From positions 953,934 through 1,017,933 of the forward strand of contig NZ_JACHJG010000001.1 in assembly GCF_014203545.1 (NCBI RefSeq): a stretch of DNA of 64,000 nucleotides, written 5' to 3'. The first letter of the stretch is position 1. The number at the start of each line of letters is the position of its first letter. The translations under genes were made by a program, and so were the position numbers. The stretch is from Streptomyces netropsis. Its GTDB lineage: Bacteria > Actinomycetota > Actinomycetes > Streptomycetales > Streptomycetaceae. Shown in pieces: positions 27,259-38,566 of the stretch. The notes below the pieces were generated by a model, which searched no databases, was not told the origin of the DNA, and worked only from the letters and a program-made list of their open reading frames with translations.

Positions 27259-27286
27259 CGGACCGCCGACGCGAAATCGTTTCACC

Positions 27287-27360
27287 CCGGGCCCCGGCAC
27301 GTATCCCGTCGCCGGGGCCCGGACGGGCCCGCTCCCCGGAACCCCGGGAAGCGGGCCCGT
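27287..27360 (+). terminator. Tandem terminators upstream of uvrC
   Basis: Two consecutive hairpins: CCGGGCCCCGGC with its complement (27287-27322, 12 bp) and ACGGGCCCGCT with its complement (27323-27360, 11 bp). They isolate uvrC from the protease operon, so uvrC depends on its own promoter. Confidence 0.8.
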
Positions 27361-27391
27361 GGTGCGCGCCGGGGGTGGCTGGGCGACCGCG

Positions 27392-27414
27392 TTGTCACTG
27401 CCCGCAAGTAGGGT
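27392..27414 (+). promoter_or_regulatory. RecA-NDp/PafBC-type promoter of uvrC
   Basis: TTGTCACTG (27392-27400), 8 nt, TAGGGT (27409-27414). One base (C for the R position's neighbour) differs from the uvrA/uvrB element. The hexamer ends 7 nt before the ATG at 27422, so a leaderless mRNA is predicted. Confidence 0.72.
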
Positions 27415-27421
27415 GTGTGAC

Positions 27422-29446
27422 ATGGCCGACCCCAGCAGCTACCGACCCAAGCCGGGACAGATCCCCGACTCGCCGGGGGTCTACAAATTCCGCGACGAGC
27501 ACGGCCGGGTGATCTACGTCGGGAAGGCGAAGAGCCTGCGCCAGCGGCTCTCCTCGTACTTCCAGGACCTCGCCGGGCTGCACCCGCGCACCCGCACCAT
27601 GGTCACCACGGCCGCCTCCGTCGAGTGGACCGTGGTCTCCACCGAGGTCGAGGCGCTTCAGCTCGAGTACTCCTGGATCAAGGAGTACGACCCGCGGTTC
27701 AACGTCAAGTACCGCGACGACAAGAGCTATCCCTCGCTCGCCGTCACGATGGGCGAGGAGTTCCCGCGCGTCCAGGTCATGCGCGGACCGAAGAAGAAGG
27801 GCGTGCGCTACTTCGGGCCCTACGCCCACGCCTGGGCGATCCGCGAGACCGTCGACCTGATGCTGCGGGTCTTCCCCGTACGGACGTGCTCGGCCGGGGT
27901 GTTCAAGCGCTCCGCCCAGATCGGCCGCCCCTGTCTGCTCGGCTACATCGGCAAGTGCTCCGCGCCCTGCGTCGGCCGCGTCACCCCGCAGGAGCACCGC
28001 GAACTCGCGGAGGACTTCTGCGACTTCATGGGCGGCCGCACCGGCACCTACCTCCGCCGTCTCGAACAGCGGATGCACGACGCCGCGGAGGAGATGGAGT
28101 ACGAGAAGGCCGCCCGCCTCCGCGACGACCTCGAAGCCCTCCGGCGCGCCATGGAGAAGAACGCGGTCGTCCTCGCCGACGCCACCGACGCCGACCTCAT
28201 CGCCGTCGCCGAGGACGAGCTGGAGGCCGCCGTGCAGATCTTCCACGTACGCGGCGGGCGGGTCCGCGGCCAGCGCGGCTGGGTGACCGACAAGGTCGAG
28301 GCCGTCGACACGGCCGGACTGGTCGAGCACGCCCTCCAGCAGCTGTACGGGGAGGAGAAGGGCGACTCGGTCCCCAAGGAGGTCCTCGTCCCCGCCCTCC
28401 CCGACCCGGTCGAGCCCGTCACCCAGTGGCTCACCGAGCGCCGCGGCGCCCGCGTCGACCTGCGCATTCCGCAGCGCGGTGACAAGAAGGACCTGATGGC
28501 CACGGTCCAGCGCAACGCCGGACAGGCCCTCGCCCTGCACAAGACCAAGCGCGCCTCCGACCTCACCACCCGCTCCCGCGCCCTCGAGGAGATCGCCGAG
28601 GCCCTCGGGCTCGACACCGCGCCGCTGCGCGTGGAGTGCTTCGACATCTCCCACCTCCAGGGCCAGGACGTGGTGGCCTCCATGGTCGTCTTCGAGGACG
28701 GCCTCGCCCGCAAGAGCGAGTACCGCCGCTTCCAGATCAAGTCCTTCGCCGGCCAGGACGACGTCCGGTCCATGCACGAGGTCATCGGCCGCCGCTTCCG
28801 CCGCTACCTCACGGAGAAGCAGAAGACGGGGGAGTGGGAGGAGCGGCCCGAGGACGCCGCCGAGGGAGCACCGGAGGACGCCATCGAGGGGGCCACCGGG
28901 GGTGCCGTCCCCACCGGCGGCAGGGAGGACGACGGCCGCCCCAAGCGCTTCGCCTACCCGCCGCAGCTCGTCGTCGTCGACGGCGGCCGGCCGCAGGTCG
29001 CGGCCGCCAAGCGGGCGCTGGACGAGCTCGGCATAGAAGACGTCGCCGTCTGCGGCCTCGCCAAGCGCCTCGAAGAGGTCTGGCTGCCCGACGAGGAGGA
29101 CCCCGTCGTCCTGCCGCGCACCAGCGAGGGCCTCTACCTCCTCCAGCGCGTCCGTGACGAGGCGCACCGGTTCGCCATCTCCTACCAGCGCAGCAAGCGC
29201 GCCAAGACGATGAAGGCCGGGCCCCTCGACGCCGTCGCCGGCCTCGGCGACACGCGCAAGCAGGCGCTGCTCAAGCACTTCGGCTCGGTCAAGCGGCTGC
29301 GCGCCGCGACGATCGAGCAGATCTGCGAGACACCCGGCATCGGGCGGAAGACGGCCGAGACGATCGTGGCGGCCCTCGCCGCCTCGGCCCCCGCCCCGGC
29401 CGTCAACACCGCGACGGGCGAGATCATGGACGGGGCGGAGGAATGA
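27422..29446 (+). CDS. uvrC: Excinuclease ABC subunit C
   Basis: Dual-incision nuclease of nucleotide excision repair. The 674-residue product has an N-terminal GIY-YIG domain ([27 protein letters not shown], opened at about residue 18), cysteines C157 and neighbours ([13 protein letters not shown]), a UVR domain that contacts UvrB ([16 protein letters not shown], about 225), an RNase H-like domain ([18 protein letters not shown]) and a C-terminal tandem helix-hairpin-helix. An acidic Glu/Asp/Ala/Gly insertion of about 30 residues interrupts the RNase H-like domain near residue 480-505. The start is fixed by the family N-terminus and the promoter 7 nt upstream. Confidence 0.97.
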   Translation: MADPSSYRPKPGQIPDSPGVYKFRDEHGRVIYVGKAKSLRQRLSSYFQDLAGLHPRTRTMVTTAASVEWTVVSTEVEALQLEYSWIKEYDPRFNVKYRDDKSYPSLAVTMGEEFPRVQVMRGPKKKGVRYFGPYAHAWAIRETVDLMLRVFPVRTCSAGVFKRSAQIGRPCLLGYIGKCSAPCVGRVTPQEHRELAEDFCDFMGGRTGTYLRRLEQRMHDAAEEMEYEKAARLRDDLEALRRAMEKNAVVLADATDADLIAVAEDELEAAVQIFHVRGGRVRGQRGWVTDKVEAVDTAGLVEHALQQLYGEEKGDSVPKEVLVPALPDPVEPVTQWLTERRGARVDLRIPQRGDKKDLMATVQRNAGQALALHKTKRASDLTTRSRALEEIAEALGLDTAPLRVECFDISHLQGQDVVASMVVFEDGLARKSEYRRFQIKSFAGQDDVRSMHEVIGRRFRRYLTEKQKTGEWEERPEDAAEGAPEDAIEGATGGAVPTGGREDDGRPKRFAYPPQLVVVDGGRPQVAAAKRALDELGIEDVAVCGLAKRLEEVWLPDEEDPVVLPRTSEGLYLLQRVRDEAHRFAISYQRSKRAKTMKAGPLDAVAGLGDTRKQALLKHFGSVKRLRAATIEQICETPGIGRKTAETIVAALAASAPAPAVNTATGEIMDGAEE

Positions 29447-29582
29447 TGGGCACGGCCCCCCGCCCCGATCTCGGACGCGCGGGATCACGACGCCCGGAGT
29501 TTGGGCCTTGGGCACCTCAAGGCCGCAGTATGGAAGACGGAGCCGCACCCGCGGCGCCGTCAGCGGAACGGGGGAAGACAGC

Positions 29583-30515
29583 ATGAACGGCACCGACGGA
29601 GACGGAGCACAGGTGAGTACGGGCACGACGGTGGACGCGGCCGGCGAGACAGCGGCAATCCCCGAGCTGGTGATCATCTCCGGCATGTCCGGGGCGGGCC
29701 GCAGCACCGCCGCGAAGTGTCTGGAGGACCTCGGCTGGTTCGTCGTGGACAACCTGCCGCCCGCCCTGATCCCCACCATGGTGGACCTCGGCGCCCGCTC
29801 CCAGGGCAACGTGGCCCGGATCGCCGTGGTCGTGGACGTCCGCGGCCGGCGCTTCTTCGACAATCTGCGCGAGTCCCTCGCGGACCTGGCCGCCAAGAAG
29901 GTCAAGCGCCGGGTCATCTTCCTGGAGGCGTCCGACGACGCCCTGGTGCGCCGCTTCGAGTCCGTGCGCCGGCCGCACCCCCTCCAGGGTTCCGGCCGCA
30001 TCGTCGACGGCATCGCCGCCGAGCGCGACCTCCTGCGCGAGCTGCGCGGCGACGCCGACCTGGTCATCGACACCTCCAGCCTCAACGTCCACGAGCTGCG
30101 CGCCAAGATGGACGCCCAGTTCGCCGGCGAGGAGGAGCCGGAGCTGCGGGCCACCGTCATGTCCTTCGGTTACAAGTACGGCCTCCCGGTCGACGCCGAC
30201 CTCGTGGTGGACTGCCGCTTCCTGCCCAACCCGCACTGGGTCCCGGAGCTGCGCCCCTTCACCGGCCTCAACGAGGAGGTCTCGGGCTACGTCTTCAACC
30301 AGCCCGGCGCCAAGGAGTTCCTCGACCGCTACACCGAGCTGCTCCAGCTCATCGCCGCGGGCTACCGCCGCGAGGGCAAGCGCTACGTGACGATCGCGGT
30401 CGGCTGCACCGGCGGCAAGCACCGGTCCGTCGCCATGTCGGAGAAGCTCGCCCACCGTCTCGTCTCGGAAGGCGTCGAGACCGTCGTCGTCCACCGGGAC
30501 ATGGGGCGCGAGTGA
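29583..30515 (+). CDS. rapZ: RNase adapter/nucleotide-binding protein RapZ
   Basis: A P-loop protein of the RapZ (YvcJ) family; in proteobacteria it controls amino-sugar synthesis through small RNAs, and in actinobacteria its role is less clear. The 310-residue product has Walker A GMSGAGRS (34-41), the DNLPPALIPTMVDLG motif after it, and the C-terminal family motif GCTGGKHRSVAMSE. The first 25 residues are a variable Gly/Asp/Thr extension. The ATG at 29583 follows GGGGGAAG. Its stop overlaps the yvcK GTG. The rapZ-yvcK-whiA order is conserved through Gram-positives. Confidence 0.93.
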   Translation: MNGTDGDGAQVSTGTTVDAAGETAAIPELVIISGMSGAGRSTAAKCLEDLGWFVVDNLPPALIPTMVDLGARSQGNVARIAVVVDVRGRRFFDNLRESLADLAAKKVKRRVIFLEASDDALVRRFESVRRPHPLQGSGRIVDGIAAERDLLRELRGDADLVIDTSSLNVHELRAKMDAQFAGEEEPELRATVMSFGYKYGLPVDADLVVDCRFLPNPHWVPELRPFTGLNEEVSGYVFNQPGAKEFLDRYTELLQLIAAGYRREGKRYVTIAVGCTGGKHRSVAMSEKLAHRLVSEGVETVVVHRDMGRE

Positions 30516-31561
30516 CCGGCCGTACCTCCCGTCTGCGCCGCGTACGCCGACTCGTCCCCGGCCGTGCGCGCGGCCGTGAGGGCCGGGCGTACACCGGCGC
30601 CCAGCCCAAGGTCGTCGCCCTCGGCGGCGGCCACGGGCTGTCCGCCTCGCTCGCCGCGCTGCGCCGCATCACCGGCGACCTGACGGCCGTCGTCACCGTC
30701 GCCGACGACGGCGGCTCCAGCGGCCGGCTCCGCGACGAGCTGGGCGTGCTGCCCCCCGGTGATCTGCGCAAGGCCCTCGCCGCGCTGTGCGGGGACGACG
30801 ACTGGGGCCAGACCTGGGCCCGGGTCATCCAGCACCGCTTCGCCAGCGAGGGCGACCTGCACGGCCACGCCGTCGGCAATCTGCTGATCGTCGCCCTCTG
30901 GGAGCAGCTCGGCGACCACGTCAGCGCCCTGGACCTGGTCGGCAAGCTGCTCGGCGCCCACGGCCGGGTGCTGCCCATGTCCGCGGTCCCGCTGGAGCTC
31001 CAGGCCCTCGTCCGAGGCCACGACCCGGCCGAGCCCGACGCCATCAGCACCGTCCGCGGCCAGGCCACCGTGGCGCTCACCCCGGGCGACGTGCAGTCCG
31101 TGCACGTCGTCCCGGAGGACCCGCCCGCGGTGCCCGAGGCCGTCGAGGCGGTGCTCGACGCCGACTGGGTGGTGCTCGGCCCCGGCTCCTGGTTCTCCTC
31201 CGTCATCCCGCACCTGCTGGTCCCCGAGCTGCTCCAGGCGCTGCAGGAAACCAAGGCCCGCCGGGTCCTGTCGTTGAACCTCGCACCGCAGCCCGGCGAA
31301 ACAGATGGCTTCTCCCCGCAGCGTCATTTGGAGGTTTTGGCCCGACACGCCCCTAAACTCGCCCTGGACGTGGTGCTGGCCGACGAGGCCGCCGTGCCCG
31401 ACCGGGAAAGCCTCACCGACGCCGCCAAGCGGCTCGGGGCAACGGTCGAGCTGGCGCCGGTCGCCTCGCCCGACGGCTGCCCGACGCATGACCCGGAGCT
31501 GTTGGCCGCCGCGTACGACCGTATTTTTCGGATGCATGGAAGGATCGGCCCATGGCGATGA
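30512..31561 (+). CDS. YvcK/CofD-like gluconeogenesis factor
   Basis: A 349-residue protein of the CofD/YvcK-like family. It carries the nucleotide-sugar-binding opening [19 protein letters not shown], the [14 protein letters not shown] motif and [10 protein letters not shown]. In Bacillus and mycobacteria, YvcK binds UDP-sugars and is needed for growth on gluconeogenic carbon and for wall homeostasis. A 30-residue Arg-rich N-terminal extension precedes the domain. It starts with GTG overlapping the rapZ stop by 4 nt and overlaps the whiA start by 10 nt, so translational coupling across all three is likely. Confidence 0.9.
   Translation: MTGRTSRLRRVRRLVPGRARGREGRAYTGAQPKVVALGGGHGLSASLAALRRITGDLTAVVTVADDGGSSGRLRDELGVLPPGDLRKALAALCGDDDWGQTWARVIQHRFASEGDLHGHAVGNLLIVALWEQLGDHVSALDLVGKLLGAHGRVLPMSAVPLELQALVRGHDPAEPDAISTVRGQATVALTPGDVQSVHVVPEDPPAVPEAVEAVLDADWVVLGPGSWFSSVIPHLLVPELLQALQETKARRVLSLNLAPQPGETDGFSPQRHLEVLARHAPKLALDVVLADEAAVPDRESLTDAAKRLGATVELAPVASPDGCPTHDPELLAAAYDRIFRMHGRIGPWR
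31344..31359 (+). promoter_or_regulatory. Candidate internal whiA promoter with GACAC motif
   Basis: GACAC (31344-31348) is followed by TAAACT (31354-31359) inside the 3' part of yvcK, about 190 nt before whiA. WhiA is known to recognise GACAC and to act on its own promoter in Streptomyces. No good -35 box is present, so this is a tentative site. Confidence 0.35.
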
Positions 31562-32559
31562 CGGCAGCGGTGAAGGACGAAATCTCCCGGCTTCCCGTCA
31601 CCCGGACCTGCTGCCGGAAAGCAGAGGTCTCGGCGATCCTGCGGTTCGCGGGCGGGCTGCACCTGGTCAGCGGGCGCATCGTGATCGAGGCGGAGCTGGA
31701 CACCGGGATCGCGGCCCGGCGGCTGCGCAAGGACATTCTGGAGATCTTCGGGCACGCTTCCGACCTGGTGGTGATGGCCCCCGGCGGGCTGCGCCGCGGC
31801 AGCCGGTACGTGGTGCGGGTGGTGGCGGGCGGTGACCAGCTGGCGCGGCAGACCGGCCTGGTCGACGGCCGCGGCCGGCCGATCCGCGGGCTGCCCCCGC
31901 AGGTCGTCTCCGGCGCCACCTGCGACGCCGAGGCCGCCTGGCGGGGCGCGTTCCTCGCCCACGGCTCGCTCACCGAGCCCGGCCGCTCCTCGTCCCTGGA
32001 GGTGACCTGCCCGGGCCCCGAGGCGGCGCTCGCGCTGGTCGGCGCGGCCCGTCGGCTGCAGATCGCGGCCAAGGCGCGCGAGGTGCGGGGCGTCGACCGG
32101 GTCGTCGTCCGCGACGGTGACGCCATCGGCGCGCTGTTGACCCGGCTCGGCGCGCACGAGTCGGTGCTGGCCTGGGAGGAGCGGCGGATGCGCCGCGAGG
32201 TGCGGGCCACCGCCAACCGTCTGGCCAATTTCGACGACGCCAACCTGCGCCGCTCGGCGCGCGCCGCGGTCGCCGCGGGCGCCCGGGTCCAGCGGGCGCT
32301 GGAGATCCTCGGCGAGGAGGTGCCCGAGCACCTCGCCGCCGCGGGCCGGCTGCGCATGGAGCACAAGCAGGCGTCCCTGGAGGAGCTGGGAGCCCTCGCC
32401 GACCCGCCGCTGACCAAGGACGCCGTCGCCGGCCGGATCCGGCGGCTGCTCGCCATGGCCGACAAGCGCGCCCAGGACCTGGGGATCCCCGGCACCGAGT
32501 CGAATCTGTCGGACCTCTCCGACCTGTCGGAGGAGATGGCCGAGGGCATGGTCGGCTGA
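31552..32559 (+). CDS. whiA: Sporulation transcription regulator WhiA
   Basis: DNA-binding regulator that, with WhiB, turns on sporulation septation genes in Streptomyces aerial hyphae. The 335-residue product opens with the very conserved [20 protein letters not shown] and has the homing-endonuclease-like N-terminal domain and a C-terminal helix-turn-helix (about 275-310, [21 protein letters not shown]). The last 20 residues contain a short Leu-Ser-Asp repeat ([11 protein letters not shown]), longer than the S. coelicolor form as I recall it. It overlaps yvcK by 10 nt and is followed by a strong terminator. Confidence 0.97.
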   Translation: MAMTAAVKDEISRLPVTRTCCRKAEVSAILRFAGGLHLVSGRIVIEAELDTGIAARRLRKDILEIFGHASDLVVMAPGGLRRGSRYVVRVVAGGDQLARQTGLVDGRGRPIRGLPPQVVSGATCDAEAAWRGAFLAHGSLTEPGRSSSLEVTCPGPEAALALVGAARRLQIAAKAREVRGVDRVVVRDGDAIGALLTRLGAHESVLAWEERRMRREVRATANRLANFDDANLRRSARAAVAAGARVQRALEILGEEVPEHLAAAGRLRMEHKQASLEELGALADPPLTKDAVAGRIRRLLAMADKRAQDLGIPGTESNLSDLSDLSEEMAEGMVG

Positions 32560-32573
32560 CCGCCGACGTTCGC

Positions 32574-32611
32574 GGACCGCCCCGGCACCCATGAGGGTGC
32601 CGGGGCGGTCC
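32574..32611 (+). terminator. whiA operon terminator
   Basis: A perfect 17-bp stem (left arm GGACCGCCCCGGCACCC) with an ATGA loop, 14 nt after the whiA stop. It is among the strongest hairpins of the window and ends the uvrC-rapZ-yvcK-whiA block. Confidence 0.9.
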
Positions 32612-32663
32612 GTTGTGCGCGCCCGGGACGCGTGGGCCGGGGGAGGGCGACGCAAAAGGCGTC

Positions 32664-32677
32664 ATTGACATGATCAT
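32664..32677 (+). promoter_or_regulatory. TTGACA element overlapping a CATGATCATG palindrome
   Basis: TTGACATGATCATG, in which TTGACA (a consensus -35) overlaps the perfect 10-bp palindrome CATGATCATG. It lies about 60 nt before the carboxypeptidase ATG. A TATGAG sequence 14 nt after TTGACA could be the -10, at suboptimal spacing. A repressor on the palindrome would block the promoter. Confidence 0.5.
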
Positions 32678-32736
32678 GAAGGGTTATGAGTCTGGCGGCC
32701 ACGTACCGATGTGGCAGACAACAGCAAGGGGGGCTC

Positions 32737-35100
32737 ATGCGACGCAGGGCGGGATCGGTCCTCGTGGTGACTTCGCTGTTCCTCGGCGGGCTCGCCGCGA
32801 CGCCCTTGGCACACGCGCGACCATCCGCCGGAGCGGCCCCGCGGGCCGACTCCGGAGCACTGTCCGTATGGACCGCACAGGTCACCGCCACCCAGGTCCC
32901 GCTGCTGCTCGGGGCGGGTATCGACGGCCATGAACTGGGCGAGCGCATCACCGGCGACAAGGCCGTGCCCGTGGAGCTCCACCTCACCGGTGCACAGGCC
33001 CGCGCACTGCGCGGCCAGGGCGTGAACCTCACGGAGAGACGCCTCCCCGAGGGGGTCCGCGAGCGCACCGAGGCCGCCGGTGACGGCGTCTTCCGTCCGT
33101 ACAGCGGGAAGAACGGGCTGCAGCAGGAGATCAGGGACACCGGCCGGGCCCACCCGGACCTGACCAAGGTCGTCAGCATCGGGAAGACCGTGCGCGGCCA
33201 GGACATCCTCGCCGTGAAGGTGTCGAGGAACGCGGCGAAGAGCCCCGACGGCGCCAAGCCTGCGGTGCTCTACATGTCCAACCAGCACGCCCGTGAGTGG
33301 ATCACGCCGGAGATGACCAGGCGCCTGATGCACCACTACCTCGACCGCTACGGCAAGGACGAGCGGATCACCAAGATCGTGGACTCCACCGAGGTGTGGT
33401 TCGTGCTGTCCGCCAACCCGGACGGCTACGACTACACCTTCCAGAGCCCGGCCACCCGGCTGTGGCGCAAGAACCTCCGCGACAACGACGGCGACGGGAA
33501 GATCGCCCCCGGCGACGGCGTGGACCTCAACCGCAACTTCCCCTACAAGTGGGGCTATGACAACGAGGGCTCGTCACCGCGCCCCGCGTCCGAGACCTAC
33601 CGCGGCCCCGCGCCCGCCTCCGAGCCGGAGACGCGGGCCGTCGACGCCTTCGAGAAGCGCCACCGCTTCCGCTACGCCGTCAACTACCACTCGGCGGCCG
33701 AGCTGATCCTCTACGGCGTCGGCTGGCAGGTCGCCACCCCCACCCCCGACGACGTCCTCTACCGGGCTCTCGCCGGCACCCCGGGCAAGTCCGCCATACC
33801 CGGCTACCGGCCGCAGCTCTCCTCCGAGCTCTACACCACCAACGGCGAGGCCGACGGTCACGCGGGCAACGTCAACGGCACCATGATGTTCACCCCCGAG
33901 ATGTCGACCTGCCAGACCGCCTCCGAGGTGGACCCGGGCGACCGCTGGAACCCCGCCGACTGCCGGTCCGGCTTCACCTTCCCCGACGACGAGAAGCTGA
34001 TCCAGCAGGAGTTCGCCAAGAACATCCCCTTCGCCCTGTCCGTCGCCGAGACCGCCGGCCGCGGTGACCGGCCCGTCTCCGCCGTCGGTCTGGACGCCCC
34101 CGACTTCACCCCGCACGCCTTCACCACCTCCTACGCGCGCGGCGGCGACCAGAGCGTCGCCGTCACCGCCCGCAGGAGCGTCCGCGACAAGCACCTGAAC
34201 TACCGTGTCGACGGCGGCCGTACGCACACCGAGGAGCTCGAGGCCTTCGACGGCGGCAACCGCTACGGCGGCGAGGACAACATCCGCTTCGACCAGTACC
34301 GCGCCACCGTCGAGGGCGTCCGCCCCGGCTCCACCGTCAGCGTCTGGTTCACCGGCCGCACCCGTGAGGGCAAGCGGACCGCGAGCGAGCCCTTCACCTA
34401 CACCGTGGCCCGAACACCCCGCGCCGACACCCTGGTCGTCGCGGACGAGGGCGGCAAGGAGGCGGCACGCGACGCCGGCCTGTACGCCAAGGCCCTGACC
34501 GACAACGGCCGCAAGGCCGTCGTCTGGGACGTCGCCGAGAGGGGCGCGCCCCCCGCGCTGGGCGTGCTCGGGCACTTCGACACGGTGCTGTGGTACAGCG
34601 GCACCTCCCGCCCCGACGGCGCCACCCTGCTGGCCGTGCGCGACTTCGTCAACGAGGGCGGCAAGCTGATCACCGCCGGGGTACGGGCGGGCGGCAGCTC
34701 GCGGGTCGGTGAGGCCGACACCGACGACTTCGCCCAGTACTACCTCGGCGCGGGCGCCCGCACCCAGTTCGCCCGGGCCACGCGCTTCACCGGTGCCGGT
34801 GAACTCACGGGCACCACCGCCGCCCTCGGCACGGGCGGAGGCCCGCTGGCGCTCGCCGGCGCCTACCGCCCGATCTCCGAGGAACTGCCGCCCGATGCCT
34901 TCCCGCAGTTCCGCAGTGCCGCGGCCGGCGAGTACCGCTCGTTGGTGACGCAGGGTGACGATCATGGGGTGCGAATTCGCGACGCCGCCGCCGTCACCAC
35001 CCCGGACACCGTCCTGTTGGGCTTCGGTCTTGAACACGTGTCCGACGCGCGCGAGCGAGCCGGAGTGGTCGGCGCCGCTTTGCGTGCCATCGGCGGCTGA
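32737..35100 (+). CDS. Secreted M14-family zinc carboxypeptidase
   Basis: A 787-residue precursor with a signal peptide (residues 1-27, ending AHA), an N-terminal pro-region (to about 115) and an M14 domain. The zinc site is H184/E187 (HAREW) and H318 (NYHSAAE); the catalytic Glu is E388 (MFTPEMSTC). Substrate-binding motifs NPDGYDY and DLNRNF are present, with a Ca2+-type loop DNDGDGK inserted before the latter. After about residue 430 come extra domains: a Gly/Asp-rich beta region and a ThuA-like C-terminal stretch (VLWYSGTSRPDG, LGFGLEHVSDA). The ATG follows AAGGGGGG. It stands alone, so nutritional proteolysis is the likely role. Confidence 0.88.
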   Translation: MRRRAGSVLVVTSLFLGGLAATPLAHARPSAGAAPRADSGALSVWTAQVTATQVPLLLGAGIDGHELGERITGDKAVPVELHLTGAQARALRGQGVNLTERRLPEGVRERTEAAGDGVFRPYSGKNGLQQEIRDTGRAHPDLTKVVSIGKTVRGQDILAVKVSRNAAKSPDGAKPAVLYMSNQHAREWITPEMTRRLMHHYLDRYGKDERITKIVDSTEVWFVLSANPDGYDYTFQSPATRLWRKNLRDNDGDGKIAPGDGVDLNRNFPYKWGYDNEGSSPRPASETYRGPAPASEPETRAVDAFEKRHRFRYAVNYHSAAELILYGVGWQVATPTPDDVLYRALAGTPGKSAIPGYRPQLSSELYTTNGEADGHAGNVNGTMMFTPEMSTCQTASEVDPGDRWNPADCRSGFTFPDDEKLIQQEFAKNIPFALSVAETAGRGDRPVSAVGLDAPDFTPHAFTTSYARGGDQSVAVTARRSVRDKHLNYRVDGGRTHTEELEAFDGGNRYGGEDNIRFDQYRATVEGVRPGSTVSVWFTGRTREGKRTASEPFTYTVARTPRADTLVVADEGGKEAARDAGLYAKALTDNGRKAVVWDVAERGAPPALGVLGHFDTVLWYSGTSRPDGATLLAVRDFVNEGGKLITAGVRAGGSSRVGEADTDDFAQYYLGAGARTQFARATRFTGAGELTGTTAALGTGGGPLALAGAYRPISEELPPDAFPQFRSAAAGEYRSLVTQGDDHGVRIRDAAAVTTPDTVLLGFGLEHVSDARERAGVVGAALRAIGG

Positions 35101-35121
35101 CCTGCAGTTGAGCGTGGTTGA

Positions 35122-36264
<1,143 letters not shown>

Positions 36265-36272
36265 TCGTTCCC

Positions 36273-36286
36273 TGACAGCGCTGTCA
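36273..36286. promoter_or_regulatory. Perfect 14-bp palindrome between gap and pgk
   Basis: TGACAGCGCTGTCA begins 9 nt after the gap stop. It is a candidate operator for the pgk promoter or the base of an RNA hairpin. Confidence 0.4.
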
Positions 36287-36309
36287 AGGGGACCGAGATG
36301 TAGTAGGGG

Positions 36310-36351
36310 ACGGGGCTCGTGCGACGCTATGGCGCGTCGTACGGGCCCCGT
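36310..36351 (+). terminator. Hairpin between gap and pgk
   Basis: An 18-bp stem with two G-U pairs (left arm starting ACGGGGCTCG) and a TATGGC loop. A second small hairpin, CCCAGC/GCTGGG, follows at about 36365-36380. Together they look like a terminator or attenuator within the glycolytic cluster. Confidence 0.6.
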
Positions 36352-36416
36352 CCTATGACTGTCCCCCAGCTATCGCTGGGAGGGGCCCCGATCACGGAAG
36401 TCACCGGAGTCACTGC

Positions 36417-37628
36417 ATGAAGACGATCGACGAACTCCTCCAGGACGGCGTCGAGGGCAAGCGGGTCTTCGTCCGCGCCGACCTCAACGTGCCGCTCGAG
36501 GGCACCACCATCACCGACGACGGCCGCATCCGCGCCGTCGCGCCGACGATCGCCAAGCTCGCCGAGGCGGGCGCCAAGGTGATCGTCGCCTCCCACCTGG
36601 GCCGTCCCAAGGGCGCCCCGGACCCCCAGTTCTCCCTCGCCCCGGCCGCGGCGCGGCTCGGCGAGATCCTGGGCAAGAGCGTCTCGTTCGCCACCGACAC
36701 GGTGGGCGACAGCGCGAAGGCCACCGTCGCCGCTCTGGCGAACGGCGAGGTCACGCTGCTGGAGAACCTCCGCTTCAACGCGGGCGAGACGAGCAAGGAC
36801 GACGCCGAGCGCGGCGCGTTCGCCGACGAGCTGGCGGCCCTGGCCGACCTGTACGTGGGTGACGGCTTCGGTGCGGTGCACCGCAAGCACGCCTCGGTCT
36901 TCGACCTCCCGGCGCGCCTCCCGCACGCCGCCGGCGACCTGATCGCCACCGAGGTCGGCGTCCTGAAGAAGCTCACCGACGAGGTGCAGCGCCCCTACGT
37001 CGTGGTGCTGGGCGGTGCCAAGGTCTCCGACAAGCTGGGTGTCATCGACAACCTGCTGGAGAAGGCCGACCGCATCCTCATCGGCGGCGGCATGTCCTAC
37101 ACCTTCCTCAAGGCCAAGGGCCACGAGGTCGGCATCTCGCTGCTGCAGGAGGACCAGATCCCGGTCTGCCTGGAGTACCTGGCACGGGCCGAGAAGCGTG
37201 GCGTGGAGTTCGTCCTCCCCGTCGACGTCCTCGTCTCGGCCGACTTCCCGGACCTGAAGACCAAGGCCCCGGCCAACCCCGAGCTCGTCGCCGCGGAGGC
37301 CATCCCGGCCGACAAGGAGGGCCTGGACATCGGCCCGAAGACCCGCGAGCTCTACGCCGCGAAGCTCGCCGACGCGGGCACGGTCTTCTGGAACGGCCCC
37401 ATGGGTGTCTTCGAGCACCCCGACTACGCCAACGGCACCAAGGCCGTGGCGCAGGGTCTCCTCGACAGCCCCGCCTTCACCGTCGTCGGTGGTGGCGACT
37501 CGGCCGCGGCCGTGCGCATCCTGGGCTTCGACGAGAACGCTTTCGGCCACATTTCGACCGGCGGCGGCGCCAGCCTCGAGTACCTCGAGGGCAAGACGCT
37601 CCCCGGCCTCGCAGCACTGGAGGACTGA
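36417..37628 (+). CDS. pgk: Phosphoglycerate kinase
   Basis: Transfers the high-energy phosphate of 1,3-bisphosphoglycerate to ADP. The 403-residue product has the N-terminal FVRADLNVPLEG motif, SHLGRPKG, the nucleotide-binding GGAKVSDKLGV and the C-terminal VVGGGDSAAAV loop. Length is standard. A CCGGAG site lies upstream of the ATG. tpiA follows after 6 bp, so the two are co-transcribed. Confidence 0.97.
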   Translation: MKTIDELLQDGVEGKRVFVRADLNVPLEGTTITDDGRIRAVAPTIAKLAEAGAKVIVASHLGRPKGAPDPQFSLAPAAARLGEILGKSVSFATDTVGDSAKATVAALANGEVTLLENLRFNAGETSKDDAERGAFADELAALADLYVGDGFGAVHRKHASVFDLPARLPHAAGDLIATEVGVLKKLTDEVQRPYVVVLGGAKVSDKLGVIDNLLEKADRILIGGGMSYTFLKAKGHEVGISLLQEDQIPVCLEYLARAEKRGVEFVLPVDVLVSADFPDLKTKAPANPELVAAEAIPADKEGLDIGPKTRELYAAKLADAGTVFWNGPMGVFEHPDYANGTKAVAQGLLDSPAFTVVGGGDSAAAVRILGFDENAFGHISTGGGASLEYLEGKTLPGLAALED

Positions 37629-37634
37629 ACCAAC

Positions 37635-38411
<777 letters not shown>

Positions 38412-38426
38412 GGGACGGGACCTGTG

Positions 38427-38446
38427 GCGGCCGCCGAGGCGGCCGC
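38427..38446 (+). terminator. Hairpin after tpiA
   Basis: GCGGCCGCC and GGCGGCCGC form a 9-bp stem with a 2-nt spacer, 15 nt after the tpiA stop. Confidence 0.5.
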
Positions 38447-38479
38447 TATGACGACGGGTGCTCCGCGGCGTACCCTGTC

Positions 38480-38515
38480 GGGGCCGGGACCGGCGTTTTC
38501 ACGCCGCCCGGCCCC
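38480..38515 (+). terminator. Second hairpin between tpiA and secG
   Basis: GGGGCCGGG and CGGCGT pair with ACGCCG and CCGGCCCC around a TTTC loop, with a small bulge. A TACCCT hexamer at about 38471-38476 precedes it, so it may lie in the secG leader and act as an attenuator, or end the pgk-tpiA transcript. Confidence 0.5.
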
Positions 38516-38566
38516 GCACGTTTTACCGTCCGAGAGATTCTTCAGTCCGAGAGAGTTGGTCAAGCC

